This document shows, one piece after another, positions 14,238 through 22,997 of a stretch of 64,000 bases of DNA. The DNA comes from Streptomyces parvulus (GTDB lineage Bacteria > Actinomycetota > Actinomycetes > Streptomycetales > Streptomycetaceae). Position numbers and translations under genes: made by a program. How positions within the stretch are numbered: position 1 is the stretch's first letter; every line of letters begins with the position of its first letter. Location of the stretch: positions 372,001 to 436,000 of the forward strand of contig NZ_BMRX01000005.1 of assembly GCF_014648855.1 (NCBI RefSeq). Direction: 5' to 3'. The notes beneath the pieces are model-generated. The model had not been told where the DNA came from. It saw nothing but the letters and a program-made list of their open reading frames with translations, and made no database searches.

Positions 14238-14810
14238 TCAGTTGAGCGAAGGGTCGTCCGGATACGTGGCCACCATCGCCAGGTCTCCCCGCTGGCGGCG
14301 CAGCACCTCGCGCCAGAGCCGCTCGGGGAACGGGGAGGAGACGTCACCGGGCTCGGACTCGACCACGTACCAGGCGCCCTCCGCCAGCTCGTCCTCCAGC
14401 TGGCCGGGCCCCCAGCCGGCGTACCCGGCGAAGATGCGCAGGGCGCCCACGGCGGGCGCCAGCAGCTCGGGCGGCGCCTCCAGGTCGACCAGGCCGATCG
14501 CGCCGTGCACCCGGCGCCAGCCCAGCGGCGCACGCTCACCGGACGCCCCGCCCGGGACGACCGCGACACCGAGGGCCGAGTCCAGCGACACCGGGCCGCC
14601 CTGGAAGACCACGCCCGGCTCGCCCGCCAGGTCCGCCCAGTCCTCCAGGATGTCGCCCACGTCGACCGGTGTGGGACGGTTGAGGACGACACCGAGGGAG
14701 CCCTCCTCGTCGTGGTCGAGAAGGAGCACCACCGCACGCTCGAAGTTCGGGTCCGCCAGGGCGGGCGTGGCCACGAGCAGCCGCCCCGTGAGCGAGGACA
14801 CCTCGGTCAT
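14238..14810 (-). CDS. YqgE/AlgH family protein
   Basis: The 190-residue product starts MTEVSSLTGRLLVATPALAD and shows the family signature: GRLLVATPAL, DPNFERAVVLLLDHDEEGSL, GVVLNRPT and a later GYAGWGPGQLEDEL. It is a compact cytoplasmic fold found across bacteria; the molecular role is still unclear (AlgH was linked to alginate regulation in Pseudomonas). An in-frame ATG nine bases upstream (14819) is an alternative start with better spacing from GGGAGGGG. It is divergent from the MurA gene. In the 225-bp gap between them is a 10-bp inverted repeat CCCGGCGCGC (14878-14887)/GCGCGCCGGG (14911-14920) of unknown role. Confidence 0.88.
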   Translation of the reverse strand: MTEVSSLTGRLLVATPALADPNFERAVVLLLDHDEEGSLGVVLNRPTPVDVGDILEDWADLAGEPGVVFQGGPVSLDSALGVAVVPGGASGERAPLGWRRVHGAIGLVDLEAPPELLAPAVGALRIFAGYAGWGPGQLEDELAEGAWYVVESEPGDVSSPFPERLWREVLRRQRGDLAMVATYPDDPSLN

Positions 14811-15044
14811 GCCTGACATGATCCCGCATGTTCCCCTCCCGTGGGGAGGCAATCGGGGGCACGGGGGTGAACACGCACCCGGCGCGCGCTCCACGGTCGT
14901 GACCCCCCGTGCGCGCCGGGGAACGCCACGTGTTGTGACGAATCCATGACGTAGCCCGACCGTGCACAGGCTTACAGAAGGGGGGTACAAGGCGATTACC
15001 CTTTCCCTTCTGGCCCCTGCCCGAACCCACGGAACGCGAGATTC

Positions 15045-16391
15045 ATGACCGTCAACGGCGCTGATGACGTACTGCTTGTCCACGGCGGAACCCCGCTGGA
15101 GGGCGAGATCCGGGTCCGCGGTGCGAAGAACCTCGTGCCGAAGGCCATGGTGGCCGCCCTGCTGGGCAGTGCGCCGAGCCGGCTGCGCAACGTGCCGGAC
15201 ATCCGTGACGTGCGGGTGGTGCGCGGACTGCTCCAGCTGCACGGGGTGACGGTCCGTCCGGGCGAGGAGCCCGGCGAGCTGGTGATGGACCCGACGCACG
15301 TGGAGAGCGCGAACGTCGCCGACATCGATGCCCACGCGGGCTCGTCGCGCATCCCGATCCTGTTCTGCGGCCCGCTGCTGCACCGCCTCGGCCACGCCTT
15401 CATCCCCGGCCTCGGCGGCTGCGACATCGGCGGCCGCCCCATCGACTTCCACTTCGACGTGCTGCGCCAGTTCGGCGCGAAGATCGAGAAGCGCGCCGAC
15501 GGCCAGTACCTGGAGGCCCCGCAGCGGCTGCGCGGCACGAAGATCCGGCTGCCGTACCCGTCCGTCGGCGCGACCGAGCAGGTGCTGCTCACGGCCGTGC
15601 TGGCCGAGGGCGTCACCGAGCTGTCCAACGCGGCCGTCGAGCCGGAGATCGAGGACCTGATCTGCGTCCTGCAGAAAATGGGCGCGATCATCGCGATGGA
15701 CACCGACCGCACGATCCGCATCACCGGTGTGGACGAGCTGGGCGGCTACACCCACCGCGCCCTCTCGGACCGCCTGGAGGCGGCCTCCTGGGCGTCGGCG
15801 GCGCTGGCGACCGAGGGCGACGTCTACGTCCGCGGCGCCCAGCAGCGGTCGATGATGACCTTCCTCAACACCTTCCGGAAGGTGGGCGGCGCCTTCGAGA
15901 TCGAGGACGAGGGCATCCGCTTCTGGCACCCCGGCGGCCGGCTGAAGTCCATCGCCCTGGAGACGGACGTGCACCCCGGCTTCCAGACGGACTGGCAGCA
16001 GCCGCTGGTGGTCGCGCTGACGCAGGCGACGGGCCTGTCCATCGTCCACGAGACGGTCTACGAGTCCCGGCTGGGCTTCACCTCCGCGCTCAACCAGATG
16101 GGCGCGCACATCCAGCTCTACCGCGAGTGCCTGGGCGGCTCCGACTGCCGTTTCGGGCAGCGCAACTTCCTGCACTCGGCCGTGGTCTCCGGACCGACCA
16201 AGCTGGAGGGCGCCGACCTGGTCATCCCCGACCTGCGGGGCGGCTTCTCGTACCTGATCGCCGCGCTGGCGGCCGAGGGCACCTCCCGGGTCCACGGCAT
16301 CGACCTGATCAACCGGGGCTACGAGAACTTCATGGAGAAGCTCGTGGAACTGGGCGCGAAGGTCGAGCTGCCGGGCAAGGCACTCGGCTAG
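15045..16391 (+). CDS. murA: UDP-N-acetylglucosamine 1-carboxyvinyltransferase (MurA)
   Basis: The 448-residue enzyme transfers enolpyruvate from PEP to UDP-GlcNAc, the first committed step of peptidoglycan synthesis. It has the two inverse-barrel domains of EPSP-synthase-like proteins, Lys28-Asn29 in RVRGAKNLVPK, and the active-site loop LGGCDIGGRP with Cys126, the residue attacked by fosfomycin. Later motifs include ATEQVLLTAVLAEGVTELSN and a C-terminal PDLRGGFSYLIAALAAEG. Streptomyces usually have two MurA paralogues; by position this looks like the second one (SCO2949). It is monocistronic, followed by a 28-bp perfect hairpin. No clear Shine-Dalgarno stands before the ATG. Confidence 0.93.
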   Translation: MTVNGADDVLLVHGGTPLEGEIRVRGAKNLVPKAMVAALLGSAPSRLRNVPDIRDVRVVRGLLQLHGVTVRPGEEPGELVMDPTHVESANVADIDAHAGSSRIPILFCGPLLHRLGHAFIPGLGGCDIGGRPIDFHFDVLRQFGAKIEKRADGQYLEAPQRLRGTKIRLPYPSVGATEQVLLTAVLAEGVTELSNAAVEPEIEDLICVLQKMGAIIAMDTDRTIRITGVDELGGYTHRALSDRLEAASWASAALATEGDVYVRGAQQRSMMTFLNTFRKVGGAFEIEDEGIRFWHPGGRLKSIALETDVHPGFQTDWQQPLVVALTQATGLSIVHETVYESRLGFTSALNQMGAHIQLYRECLGGSDCRFGQRNFLHSAVVSGPTKLEGADLVIPDLRGGFSYLIAALAAEGTSRVHGIDLINRGYENFMEKLVELGAKVELPGKALG

Positions 16392-16400
16392 CCGGGCACG

Positions 16401-16459
16401 GCACGACGCCGATGGGGCGGTCACCCGGATTCCGGGTGACCGCCCCATCGGCGTCGTGC
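16401..16459. terminator. 28-bp perfect bidirectional hairpin between murA and the HU gene
   Basis: Bases 16401-16428 pair perfectly with 16432-16459 around a 3-base loop. The genes on either side converge (murA stops at 16391, the HU gene stops at 16582), so it can end transcription from both. No U tract follows. Confidence 0.85.
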
Positions 16460-16476
16460 TGTGTGCGCCCCGTCAG

Positions 16477-16496
16477 GGGCGCGGGGAACTGCGCGA
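16477..16496. repeat. Dispersed repeat copy between murA and hupA
   Basis: This 20-mer is identical to 12331-12350. It sits in the 122 bp between the hairpin and the HU stop codon, in a stretch (16460-16581) with no gene. Confidence 0.7.
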
Positions 16497-16581
16497 CAAG
16501 CCACGATGTCGCCGCACCCGCCCACGGCCCGCAGGCCACGAGGACGGTCCGCGCAGTCACCCGGCACTCCGGGCGGAGCGC

Positions 16582-16863
16582 CTACTTGCCCTTGGCGGCT
16601 TCCTTGAGCTTGGAGCCCGCGGAGACCTTGACGCTGTAGCCGGCCGGAATCTGGATCGGCTCGCCGGTCTGCGGGTTGCGGGCGGTGCGAGCGGCACGGT
16701 GGGTGCGCTCGAAGGTCAGGAAGCCGGGGATGGTGACCTTCTCGTCGCCCTTGGAGACGATGTCGCCGACGACGTCGGCGAACGCGGCCAGCACGGCGTC
16801 GGCGTCCTTGCGGGTCACCTCGGCGCGGTCGGCCAGCGCGGCCACCAGCTCACTGCGGTTCAT
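16582..16863 (-). CDS. hupA: HU-type nucleoid protein
   Basis: The 93-residue product (MNRSELVAALADRAEVTRKD) is a standard HU: helices at the N terminus, then VTIPGFLTFERTHRAARTAR and the DNA-wrapping arm NPQTGEPIQIPAGYSVKVSA. It lacks the Lys/Ala-rich tail of the sporulation-linked HupS, so it is the short, vegetative HU (SCO2950-like). GGGAG stands seven bases before the ATG. The 353-bp region upstream (16864-17216) should contain its promoter; I found no other gene there. Confidence 0.95.
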   Translation of the reverse strand: MNRSELVAALADRAEVTRKDADAVLAAFADVVGDIVSKGDEKVTIPGFLTFERTHRAARTARNPQTGEPIQIPAGYSVKVSAGSKLKEAAKGK

Positions 16864-17162
16864 GTTGTTACTCCCGTGTTCTTCTTGCCGTTGAGGCGTG
16901 CCACGCGGCGGAGCCGCATGTTGGGCACAGCGATGCCGATGCTGCCAGGGGCCTCTGACACTCCCCGGACCCGGGTCGGTCGTCGGACCCCTCGCGCCCA
17001 GGGAGGCATCCTGCCTCCACCTGCGGCGGTAAAGCCAATCCGGCACCCCCAGGAGTCGTGAGAACACCCTTGGGAGTCACACGATGAGAGGGCCTGAGCC
17101 TTGCGCCACACTAGAGGGCGACACAAGGCCCGCCGCCGCGCGACGCGCCGGTGGAGCCGCCG

Positions 17163-17213
17163 GTGGTGGTGATCCTCACCACCACGCCACGGACCGCCTG
17201 CCCCCGTCGGGGG
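17163..17213 (-). terminator. Terminator pair after the malic enzyme gene
   Basis: Just beyond the stop codon at 17217 lie a short CCCCCGTCGGGGG hairpin (17201-17213) and a 10-bp stem GTGGTGGTGA (17163-17172) with TCACCACCAC (17176-17185). Both would form in the minus-strand transcript. Confidence 0.65.
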
Positions 17214-17216
17214 AAC

Positions 17217-18632
17217 CTACGCCACCACTCCCGCGGCCTTCGCGGCCTCGCGCACGGCGCCCGCGACGGCACCGGCGACCTTGTCGTTGAAGACGCTCGG
17301 AATGATGTAGTTCGGGTTGATCTCGTCCTCGGTGACGACGTCCGCCAGGGCGTGCGCGGCGGCCAGCATCATCTCGGTGTTGACCGTGCGGGACTGGGCG
17401 TCGAGCAGGCCGCGGAAGACGCCCGGGAAGACCAGCACGTTGTTGATCTGGTTCGGGAAGTCCGAGCGGCCGGTGGCGACGACCGCCGCCGTCCGGCGGG
17501 CGACGGCCGGGTCCACCTCGGGGTCCGGGTTCGCGAGCGCGAAGACGATCGCGCCGTCCACCATGGCGGCCACGTCGTCGCCGTCGAGGACGTTGGGGGC
17601 CGACACGCCGATGAAGACGTCCGCGCCGTGCACGGCCTCCTTGAGGGTGCCGGTGAGGCCCTCGGGGTTGGTGTTGTCGGCGATCCAGCGCAGGGCCGAC
17701 TCCGGCGCGGCGTCGACCAGGTCGGCGCGTCCGGCGTGCACGACGCCGTGGATGTCGGCGACCACGGCGTTCTTCACACCGGCCGCGAGCAGCAGCTTGA
17801 GGATGGCCGTGCCGGCCGCGCCGGCGCCGGACATGACGACCCGCACGTTCTCGATGCCCTTGCCCACCACGCGCAGGGCGTTGGTCAGGGCGGCCAGGAC
17901 GACGATGGCGGTGCCGTGCTGGTCGTCGTGGAAGACGGGGATGTCCAGGGCCTCGCGCAGCCGGGCCTCGATCTCGAAGCAGCGGGGCGCGGAGATGTCC
18001 TCCAGGTTGATGCCCGCGAAGCCCGGGGCGATGGCCTTGACGATCTCGACGATCGCGTCCGTGTCCTGGGTGTCCAGGCAGATCGGCCAGGCGTCGATGC
18101 CGGCGAACCGCTTGAAGAGGGCCGCCTTGCCCTCCATCACCGGCAGGGCGGCCTTCGGACCGATGTTGCCGAGGCCGAGCACGGCGGAGCCGTCCGTCAC
18201 GACCGCAACCGAGTTGCGCTTGATGGTGAGGCGCCGGGCGTCCTCGGGGTTCTCGGCGATCGCCATGCAGACGCGGGCGACGCCGGGGGTGTAGATCATG
18301 GAGAGGTCGTCGCGGTTGCGGATGGGGTGCTTCGACGCCATCTCGATCTTGCCGCCGAGGTGCATCAGGAAGGTACGGTCCGAGACCTTGCCCAGGCTGA
18401 CGCCGTCGATGCCGCGCAGCTGCTCGACGATCTCGTCGGCGTGCGAGGTGGAGCCGGCCGCGATGGTGACGTCGATGCGGAGCTTGTCGTGGCCGGAGGC
18501 CGTGACGTCGAGGCCGGTGACCGAGCCGCCGGCGGCCTCCACCGCGGTGGTGAGCTGCGAGACGGCGGTTCCGCCCGCGGGCACCTCCAGCCGGACCGTC
18601 ATCGAGTAGGAGACGCTGGGCGCCGTTGCCAT
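17217..18632 (-). CDS. NAD(P)-dependent malic enzyme with N-terminal ACT domain
   Basis: The 471-residue enzyme decarboxylates malate to pyruvate. Residues about 8-85 form an ACT-like regulatory domain (VRLEVPAGGTAVSQLTTAVE). The malic domain follows, with catalytic Tyr in MIYTPGVARV and the Lys-containing KAALPVMEGKAALFKRFAGI, the metal-binding EDISAPRCFEIE, then HDDQHGTAIVVLAALTNALR. The nucleotide site is MSGAGAAGTAILK. The short bacterial form with an ACT domain is typical of actinobacteria (SCO2951-like, NAD-preferring as I recall). It is monocistronic on the minus strand with hairpins downstream. The protein joins TCA-cycle intermediates to pyruvate and NAD(P)H supply. Confidence 0.93.
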   Translation of the reverse strand: MATAPSVSYSMTVRLEVPAGGTAVSQLTTAVEAAGGSVTGLDVTASGHDKLRIDVTIAAGSTSHADEIVEQLRGIDGVSLGKVSDRTFLMHLGGKIEMASKHPIRNRDDLSMIYTPGVARVCMAIAENPEDARRLTIKRNSVAVVTDGSAVLGLGNIGPKAALPVMEGKAALFKRFAGIDAWPICLDTQDTDAIVEIVKAIAPGFAGINLEDISAPRCFEIEARLREALDIPVFHDDQHGTAIVVLAALTNALRVVGKGIENVRVVMSGAGAAGTAILKLLLAAGVKNAVVADIHGVVHAGRADLVDAAPESALRWIADNTNPEGLTGTLKEAVHGADVFIGVSAPNVLDGDDVAAMVDGAIVFALANPDPEVDPAVARRTAAVVATGRSDFPNQINNVLVFPGVFRGLLDAQSRTVNTEMMLAAAHALADVVTEDEINPNYIIPSVFNDKVAGAVAGAVREAAKAAGVVA

Positions 18633-19039
18633 GGCCGACTTCCTCTGCTTTCACCGTGTAACTGGGTTGTGCCGTCCGATCGTCGCACCTACCACCGAGT
18701 ACGCGGTAGCCGCCCCGGATTGCGAACTTTGAGTTCGCGTGCACTTTCGGAAAACGACTTCCACCATACGAGAAGTCGCCCGTCGAGGAAAGGGGCCGCC
18801 GGAGAACGCCGGGCGGCCGGCGCGGGACGCGGCGAAGAACTCGCGGGACGGGAATTGCCTTGCGGGGATCGTTTGTTACCTTGGACGTGGCACCGGCTCG
18901 ATCCAAGCCCCCGGGCCCAACCTTCGTCGCTACGAGCGACCACTTGCCGCGAGGCGAGCATGGCGGGTCGGTGCCACCTGGACAGAAGACGAGAGCCCCG
19001 CACCGCGCACGGTGCGGGGCTCTCGTGCGTCTCTCCGCC
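18633..19039. other. Intergenic region upstream of the malic enzyme gene
   Basis: This 407-bp stretch holds the malic enzyme promoter at its left end and, at its right end, the terminator of the helicase gene (18990-19025). A less GC-rich part near 18715-18785 is the likely promoter zone. Open frames across the middle have no coding character that I can support. Confidence 0.5.
18990..19025 (-). terminator. Hairpin terminator of the HelD-like gene
   Basis: A perfect 16-bp stem (18990-19005 with 19010-19025, CGAGAGCCCCGCACCG and its complement) with a CGCA loop lies 15 bp after the helicase stop at 19040. Confidence 0.8.
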
Positions 19040-21361
19040 TCAGTCGCGCAGCAGGTCCGGCACCCCGCGGGCGTCCGGCTCGTCGCGCTCGCCCGAGACC
19101 ACCGTGAGCTGCTGGGTGGCCCGGGTCAGGGCGACGTACAGCACCCGCAGCCCGGCGGGCGACTCGTCGGCGATCTCGGCCGGGGAGACGACGACCGTCG
19201 CGTCGTACTCGAGCCCCTTCGCCTCCAGGCTGCCCAGCGCCACGACCCGGTCGCCGAGGCCGGCCAGCAGGCGCCGGGCCTCCTCGCGCCGGTTCATGGC
19301 GACCACGACGCCGACGGTGCCGTCCACGAGGCCGAGCAGCCGGGCGGCCTCGGCGCGGACCGTGCCGCCGAGGGAGGCCTCCGCGGCGACGAAGCGCGGC
19401 TCCACGCCGGTCGAACGCACCGCCGACGGCGAGGTGGCGCCCGGCAGGGCGAGGGCGAGCACCCTGGCCGCCAGCTCGGCGATCTCCGCCGGGTTGCGGT
19501 AGTTCACGGTCAGCTCGAAGCGGCGGCGCGGGCGCGTGCCCAGGGCCTCGTCGCGGGCCTCGGCCGCCTCGTCCGGGTCGGACCAGGAGGACTGGGCCGG
19601 ATCGCCCACGACGGTCCAGGTGGCGTGCCGGCCGCGGCGGCCCACCATCCGCCACTGCATCGGGGTGAGGTCCTGCGCCTCGTCGACGATGACGTGGGCG
19701 TACTCGGTGCGCTCCTGCGCCAGCCGCTCGGCGCGCTCCCACTGGGTCTCCTCGCGCTGGGGCATCAGCTCCTCCAGACCGGTGAGCTGGTCCAGCGGGT
19801 CCGCCTCGCGCCGCTTGCGGGGGCGGGCCGGGGTGCCGACGATCGCCTGGAGTTCGTCGAGCAGGGCGACGTCGTGCACGGAGTGGCCCTCGCGGCGCAG
19901 CGAACGGGCCACCTTGCGGACCTCGCCCGGGTTCAGGACGCGGCGGGCCCAGCGGCCGAGGCGCCGCTCGTCCGCCATGGCCGCGAGCACGGCGCCGGGG
20001 GTCAGCTCCGGCCACCAGGCGTCCAGGAAGCCGGTGAAGGAGTCCTCCGAGCTGACGTCCTCGTCGAAGGAGGACCGCAGCTCGGCGGCGAGCTCCGGGT
20101 CGCTGTGCCGGGTGCCGGCGCCGGACTTCTCCCACAGGGCGTCGAGGAGCAGCCGGCGGGCGCGCGGCCGCAGCAGGTTGACGGGGGCAGTGCCGCCGAG
20201 GACGGTGCGGCGGATGCCGGCCAGCTCCCCGGCCTCCAGTTCGAGGCGGCGGTTGAACGCGACGACCCTCAGCAGGGTCGGCGAGTCGGCCGGCTCCAGC
20301 GCGCCGCGCGCGGCCCGGCGCAGCACCCGGAGCATGCGGGAGGAGCCCTTGACGCGGGCGGTGGCCGGCGAGTCGTACAGCGTGGCCCCGGCGGGCGCCG
20401 CGTCGTCGGCCAGGGAGCCGATCGCGCGGATGGCGACCTGGCCCTCCTCGCCGAGGGACGGCAGCACGCCCTCGGTGTACGCCACCAGGAGCGGGGTCGG
20501 CGAGACGATCAGGATGCCGCCCGCGTACCGTCGCCGGTCCTGGTAGAGCAGGTAGGCCGCGCGGTGCAGGGCGACGGCGGTCTTGCCGGTGCCGGGGCCG
20601 CCCTCGACGTAGGTCACGGAGGCGGCGGGGGCGCGGATCACGCGGTCCTGCTCGGCCTGGATGGAGGCCACGATGTCCCGCATCGTGTGGGTGCGGGCCT
20701 GGCCGAGCGCGGCCATCAGGGCACCGTCGCCCACCACGGCCAGTTCCTCGCCGTCCAGGCGGGCGGTGATCTCGGGCCGCATGAGGTCGTCCTCGACGCC
20801 GAGCACGCGCCGCCCCTTGGAGCGGATCACCCGGCGGCGCACGACCCGGCCCGGGTCGACCGGCGTGGACCGGTAGAACGGGGCCGCGGCGGGCGCCCGC
20901 CAGTCGATGACCAGCGGGGCGTACTCCTCGTCCAGGACGCCGATGCGGCCGATGTGGAGGGTCTCGGCGATGTCGGCCGTGTTGTCGGGCCCGAGGGCGC
21001 CCTCGGCGGGCTCGACCGCCGTGTACGCGCCGTCCGGGCCCTTCCTGCCGTCCTTGCCGAGGAGCAGGTCGATGCGGCCGAACAGGAAGTCCTCGAACTC
21101 GTTGTTCAGGCGGTTGAGGTGGATGCCGGCCCGGAAGACCTGCGCGTCGCGCTCGGCGAGCGCGCCGGGTGTGCCGACGTGGCCGCGCTGGGCGGCGTCG
21201 TGCATGAGGAACTCGGCCTCGTGGATCTTCTCCTCGAGTCGGCGGTACACCCGGTCGAGGTGCGCCTGTTCCACGCCGATCTCTCGGTCCCGTACCGAGT
21301 CCTCGCGCACGGGGTCGTGCGCCGAGCCGACCGCTGAATCCTGTTGAGCCTGTGCGGCCAC
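19040..21361 (-). CDS. HelD-like RNA polymerase-associated ATPase (UvrD/Rep superfamily 1)
   Basis: The 773-residue protein has an N-terminal coiled coil (EQAHLDRVYRRLEEKIHEAE), Walker A in EGGPGTGKTAVALHRAAYLL, Walker B VIVDEAQDLTPMQ, then VGDPAQSSW, LTVNYRNPAEIAELA and a C-terminal ALTRATQQLTVV. This layout, with a long insert between the helicase halves and a coiled-coil arm, is that of HelD. HelD proteins enter RNA polymerase channels and release it from stalled complexes; the related HelR gives rifampicin tolerance. This gene matches SCO2952 by position. The GTG start at 21361 follows AAGGGGG. It lies 82 bp downstream of the anti-sigma gene on the same strand, so read-through from the sigma operon is possible. 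DNA unwinding is not expected. Confidence 0.85.
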   Translation of the reverse strand: MAAQAQQDSAVGSAHDPVREDSVRDREIGVEQAHLDRVYRRLEEKIHEAEFLMHDAAQRGHVGTPGALAERDAQVFRAGIHLNRLNNEFEDFLFGRIDLLLGKDGRKGPDGAYTAVEPAEGALGPDNTADIAETLHIGRIGVLDEEYAPLVIDWRAPAAAPFYRSTPVDPGRVVRRRVIRSKGRRVLGVEDDLMRPEITARLDGEELAVVGDGALMAALGQARTHTMRDIVASIQAEQDRVIRAPAASVTYVEGGPGTGKTAVALHRAAYLLYQDRRRYAGGILIVSPTPLLVAYTEGVLPSLGEEGQVAIRAIGSLADDAAPAGATLYDSPATARVKGSSRMLRVLRRAARGALEPADSPTLLRVVAFNRRLELEAGELAGIRRTVLGGTAPVNLLRPRARRLLLDALWEKSGAGTRHSDPELAAELRSSFDEDVSSEDSFTGFLDAWWPELTPGAVLAAMADERRLGRWARRVLNPGEVRKVARSLRREGHSVHDVALLDELQAIVGTPARPRKRREADPLDQLTGLEELMPQREETQWERAERLAQERTEYAHVIVDEAQDLTPMQWRMVGRRGRHATWTVVGDPAQSSWSDPDEAAEARDEALGTRPRRRFELTVNYRNPAEIAELAARVLALALPGATSPSAVRSTGVEPRFVAAEASLGGTVRAEAARLLGLVDGTVGVVVAMNRREEARRLLAGLGDRVVALGSLEAKGLEYDATVVVSPAEIADESPAGLRVLYVALTRATQQLTVVSGERDEPDARGVPDLLRD

Positions 21362-21443
21362 CGGGCCCCCTTCTGACGTGCTGGGCAGCCGTCAAAGGTA
21401 CGCGAAGGGGGGCCCGGAAGCCACGGCACGCCTGGGAACGGGC

Positions 21444-22289
21444 CTACGCGTCCACCTCGACCAGCCGTTCGCCGTCGAAGGTCATGACCTCGAAGTGGTC
21501 GATCTGGTTGGGTTCGAAGGCGGCGCCGCCGTGCACGTAGAGCGGCTTCTTGGCCTTCTCCGTGGTGGCGTCCGGGATGCCGTACCCCCAGTCGGGGACC
21601 GTCCAGGAGCTGAGCGTCTCGCGCTCGCCGTTCTTGCCGACGGCGACCAGGGAGCACTTCTCGGGCCCCTTGACGTTCTTCAGCTCCAGGACCGCCTCGG
21701 TGCCCCAGGCCTTCTTCTCCAGGGCCACGGTGGCGCTGACCTCGGTGGCCGGATCGGTGGCGGTGACCCGGTCGGGCATGGCGGCGAAGGCGGACTCGGC
21801 GGGGCTGCCGGTCTGCTCCTGGGAGGCCTCGGTCCTGCGTCCGCCCCCGTCGTCGCCACCGCCGCCGCCCGTGGTGGCCACGGCGGCGAACGGGCCGCCG
21901 ATGATCAGCGCGGCGGCGGTGCCCACCAGGTAGAAGTTGCGCCGGCGCTTGCTGGCGCGGCGCTCGGCGACCTCGTCGACCAGCTTCTCCGACAGCCGGG
22001 GGCTCGGTTTCGCGGCGAGCGACTCGGCGATGGCCGGCGTACCGGCGCCGGGCAGATCGGCGAGGGCGGCCATCATCGGTTCCATCCCGGCCAGCTCGTC
22101 GAGCTGCTGGGCGCACCACTCGCAGGTGGCGAGGTGGGCCTCGAAAGCGGTTGCCTCGGCGTCGTCGAGGATTCCGAGGGCGTAGGCGCCGACGGTCTCG
22201 TGTTCGTTCGGCACCGGTGATCCCTGCATGGGGACAGAATTACCCGTATCCCCCGGACCGAACCCCTGAACTCCCCCGTACCCGCTCAT
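21444..22289 (-). CDS. rsuA: Membrane zinc-binding anti-sigma factor
   Basis: The 281-residue protein has a zinc anti-sigma motif His52-x3-Cys56-x2-Cys59 (AHLATCEWCAQQ), a helix around NFYLVGTAAALIIGGPFAAV that crosses the membrane, a Gly/Asp-rich stalk and an extracytoplasmic C-terminal domain of about 120 residues ending VMTFDGERLVEVDA. It should hold the ECF sigma factor encoded just upstream. The ATG at 22289 overlaps the sigma stop by one base (TGATG); a GTG at 22292 is also possible. By position it is RsuA (SCO2953), whose loss in S. coelicolor blocks aerial growth as I recall. The Zn motif suggests redox or protease-based release. Confidence 0.87.
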   Translation of the reverse strand: MSGYGGVQGFGPGDTGNSVPMQGSPVPNEHETVGAYALGILDDAEATAFEAHLATCEWCAQQLDELAGMEPMMAALADLPGAGTPAIAESLAAKPSPRLSEKLVDEVAERRASKRRRNFYLVGTAAALIIGGPFAAVATTGGGGGDDGGGRRTEASQEQTGSPAESAFAAMPDRVTATDPATEVSATVALEKKAWGTEAVLELKNVKGPEKCSLVAVGKNGERETLSSWTVPDWGYGIPDATTEKAKKPLYVHGGAAFEPNQIDHFEVMTFDGERLVEVDA

Positions 22290-22867
22290 CACGCCGTCAC
22301 CCCCCGCTCCTCCAGTGCCAGCTTCATCGAACGCAGGGCGTAGAACACCCGGGAGCGCACGGTGCCGCTGGGTATGCCCAGTGTCTGCGCCGCCTCATTG
22401 ACGGTACGCCCCTTGAAGTACGTCTCGACGAGGACCTCACGGTGAGCCGGGGTCAGGTCGTCGAGCGCGTCCGACAGCGTCATCAGCCACAGCGCCTTGT
22501 CGATCTCGTCCTCCGCGGGGATGACCTCCAGCGGCGACGGATCGACCTCCTGCGGCCGGGCCTGCCGGCTGCGGTGACCGTCGATGACGATGCGCCGGGC
22601 GACCGTCACCAGCCAGGGGCGTACCGATCCGGTCGCACGGTTGAGCTGACCGGCGTTCTTCCAGGCACGGATGAGCGTCTCCTGGACGACGTCCTCGGCG
22701 CGCTGGCGGTCCCCCGCGACCAGCCTCAGCACATAGGCCAGCAAGGGGCCGGCGTGCTCGCGGTAGAGCGCGCGCATCAGCTCCTCGTCGGGTTCCGAGG
22801 ACGATTGGGACATGCGATGTCGGGCCCTCGCACCACGTTCATTGGCCACGACGGAATCCTTGCGCAC
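22289..22867 (-). CDS. sigU: ECF RNA polymerase sigma factor (SigU-like)
   Basis: The 192-residue product has sigma region 2 (LYREHAGPLLAYVLRLVAGD, then RAEDVVQETLIRAWKNAGQL), a linker, and region 4 (DLTPAHREVLVETYFKGRTV, then TLGIPSGTVRSRVFYALRSM). It is an ECF factor with no region 3. I chose the GTG at 22867 because GGAGGT precedes it by four bases; the open frame continues upstream without a ribosome site, and an internal ATG (MSQSSSEPDEE) is the other candidate. It is first in a two-gene operon with its anti-sigma factor. The target promoters are unknown here; in S. coelicolor SigU is linked to secretion and differentiation. Confidence 0.9.
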   Translation of the reverse strand: MRKDSVVANERGARARHRMSQSSSEPDEELMRALYREHAGPLLAYVLRLVAGDRQRAEDVVQETLIRAWKNAGQLNRATGSVRPWLVTVARRIVIDGHRSRQARPQEVDPSPLEVIPAEDEIDKALWLMTLSDALDDLTPAHREVLVETYFKGRTVNEAAQTLGIPSGTVRSRVFYALRSMKLALEERGVTA

Positions 22868-22997
22868 GCCCACCTCCGATGTCCGGGGGTTCCCCCAGTC
22901 GGTCGCTCGCCCATTCGGTACGGACGCGAAGTGCGGCGTGTTCAAAGAGAGATGAGAGTTTTCCCGGGGCGGTGTGACGAAGGGGGCGTGGGTGTAC

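Noticed and set aside
18739..19107. Plus-strand frame in the gap after the malic enzyme gene
   Set aside because: No start signal, low-complexity product, and it runs across the helicase terminator and coding end.
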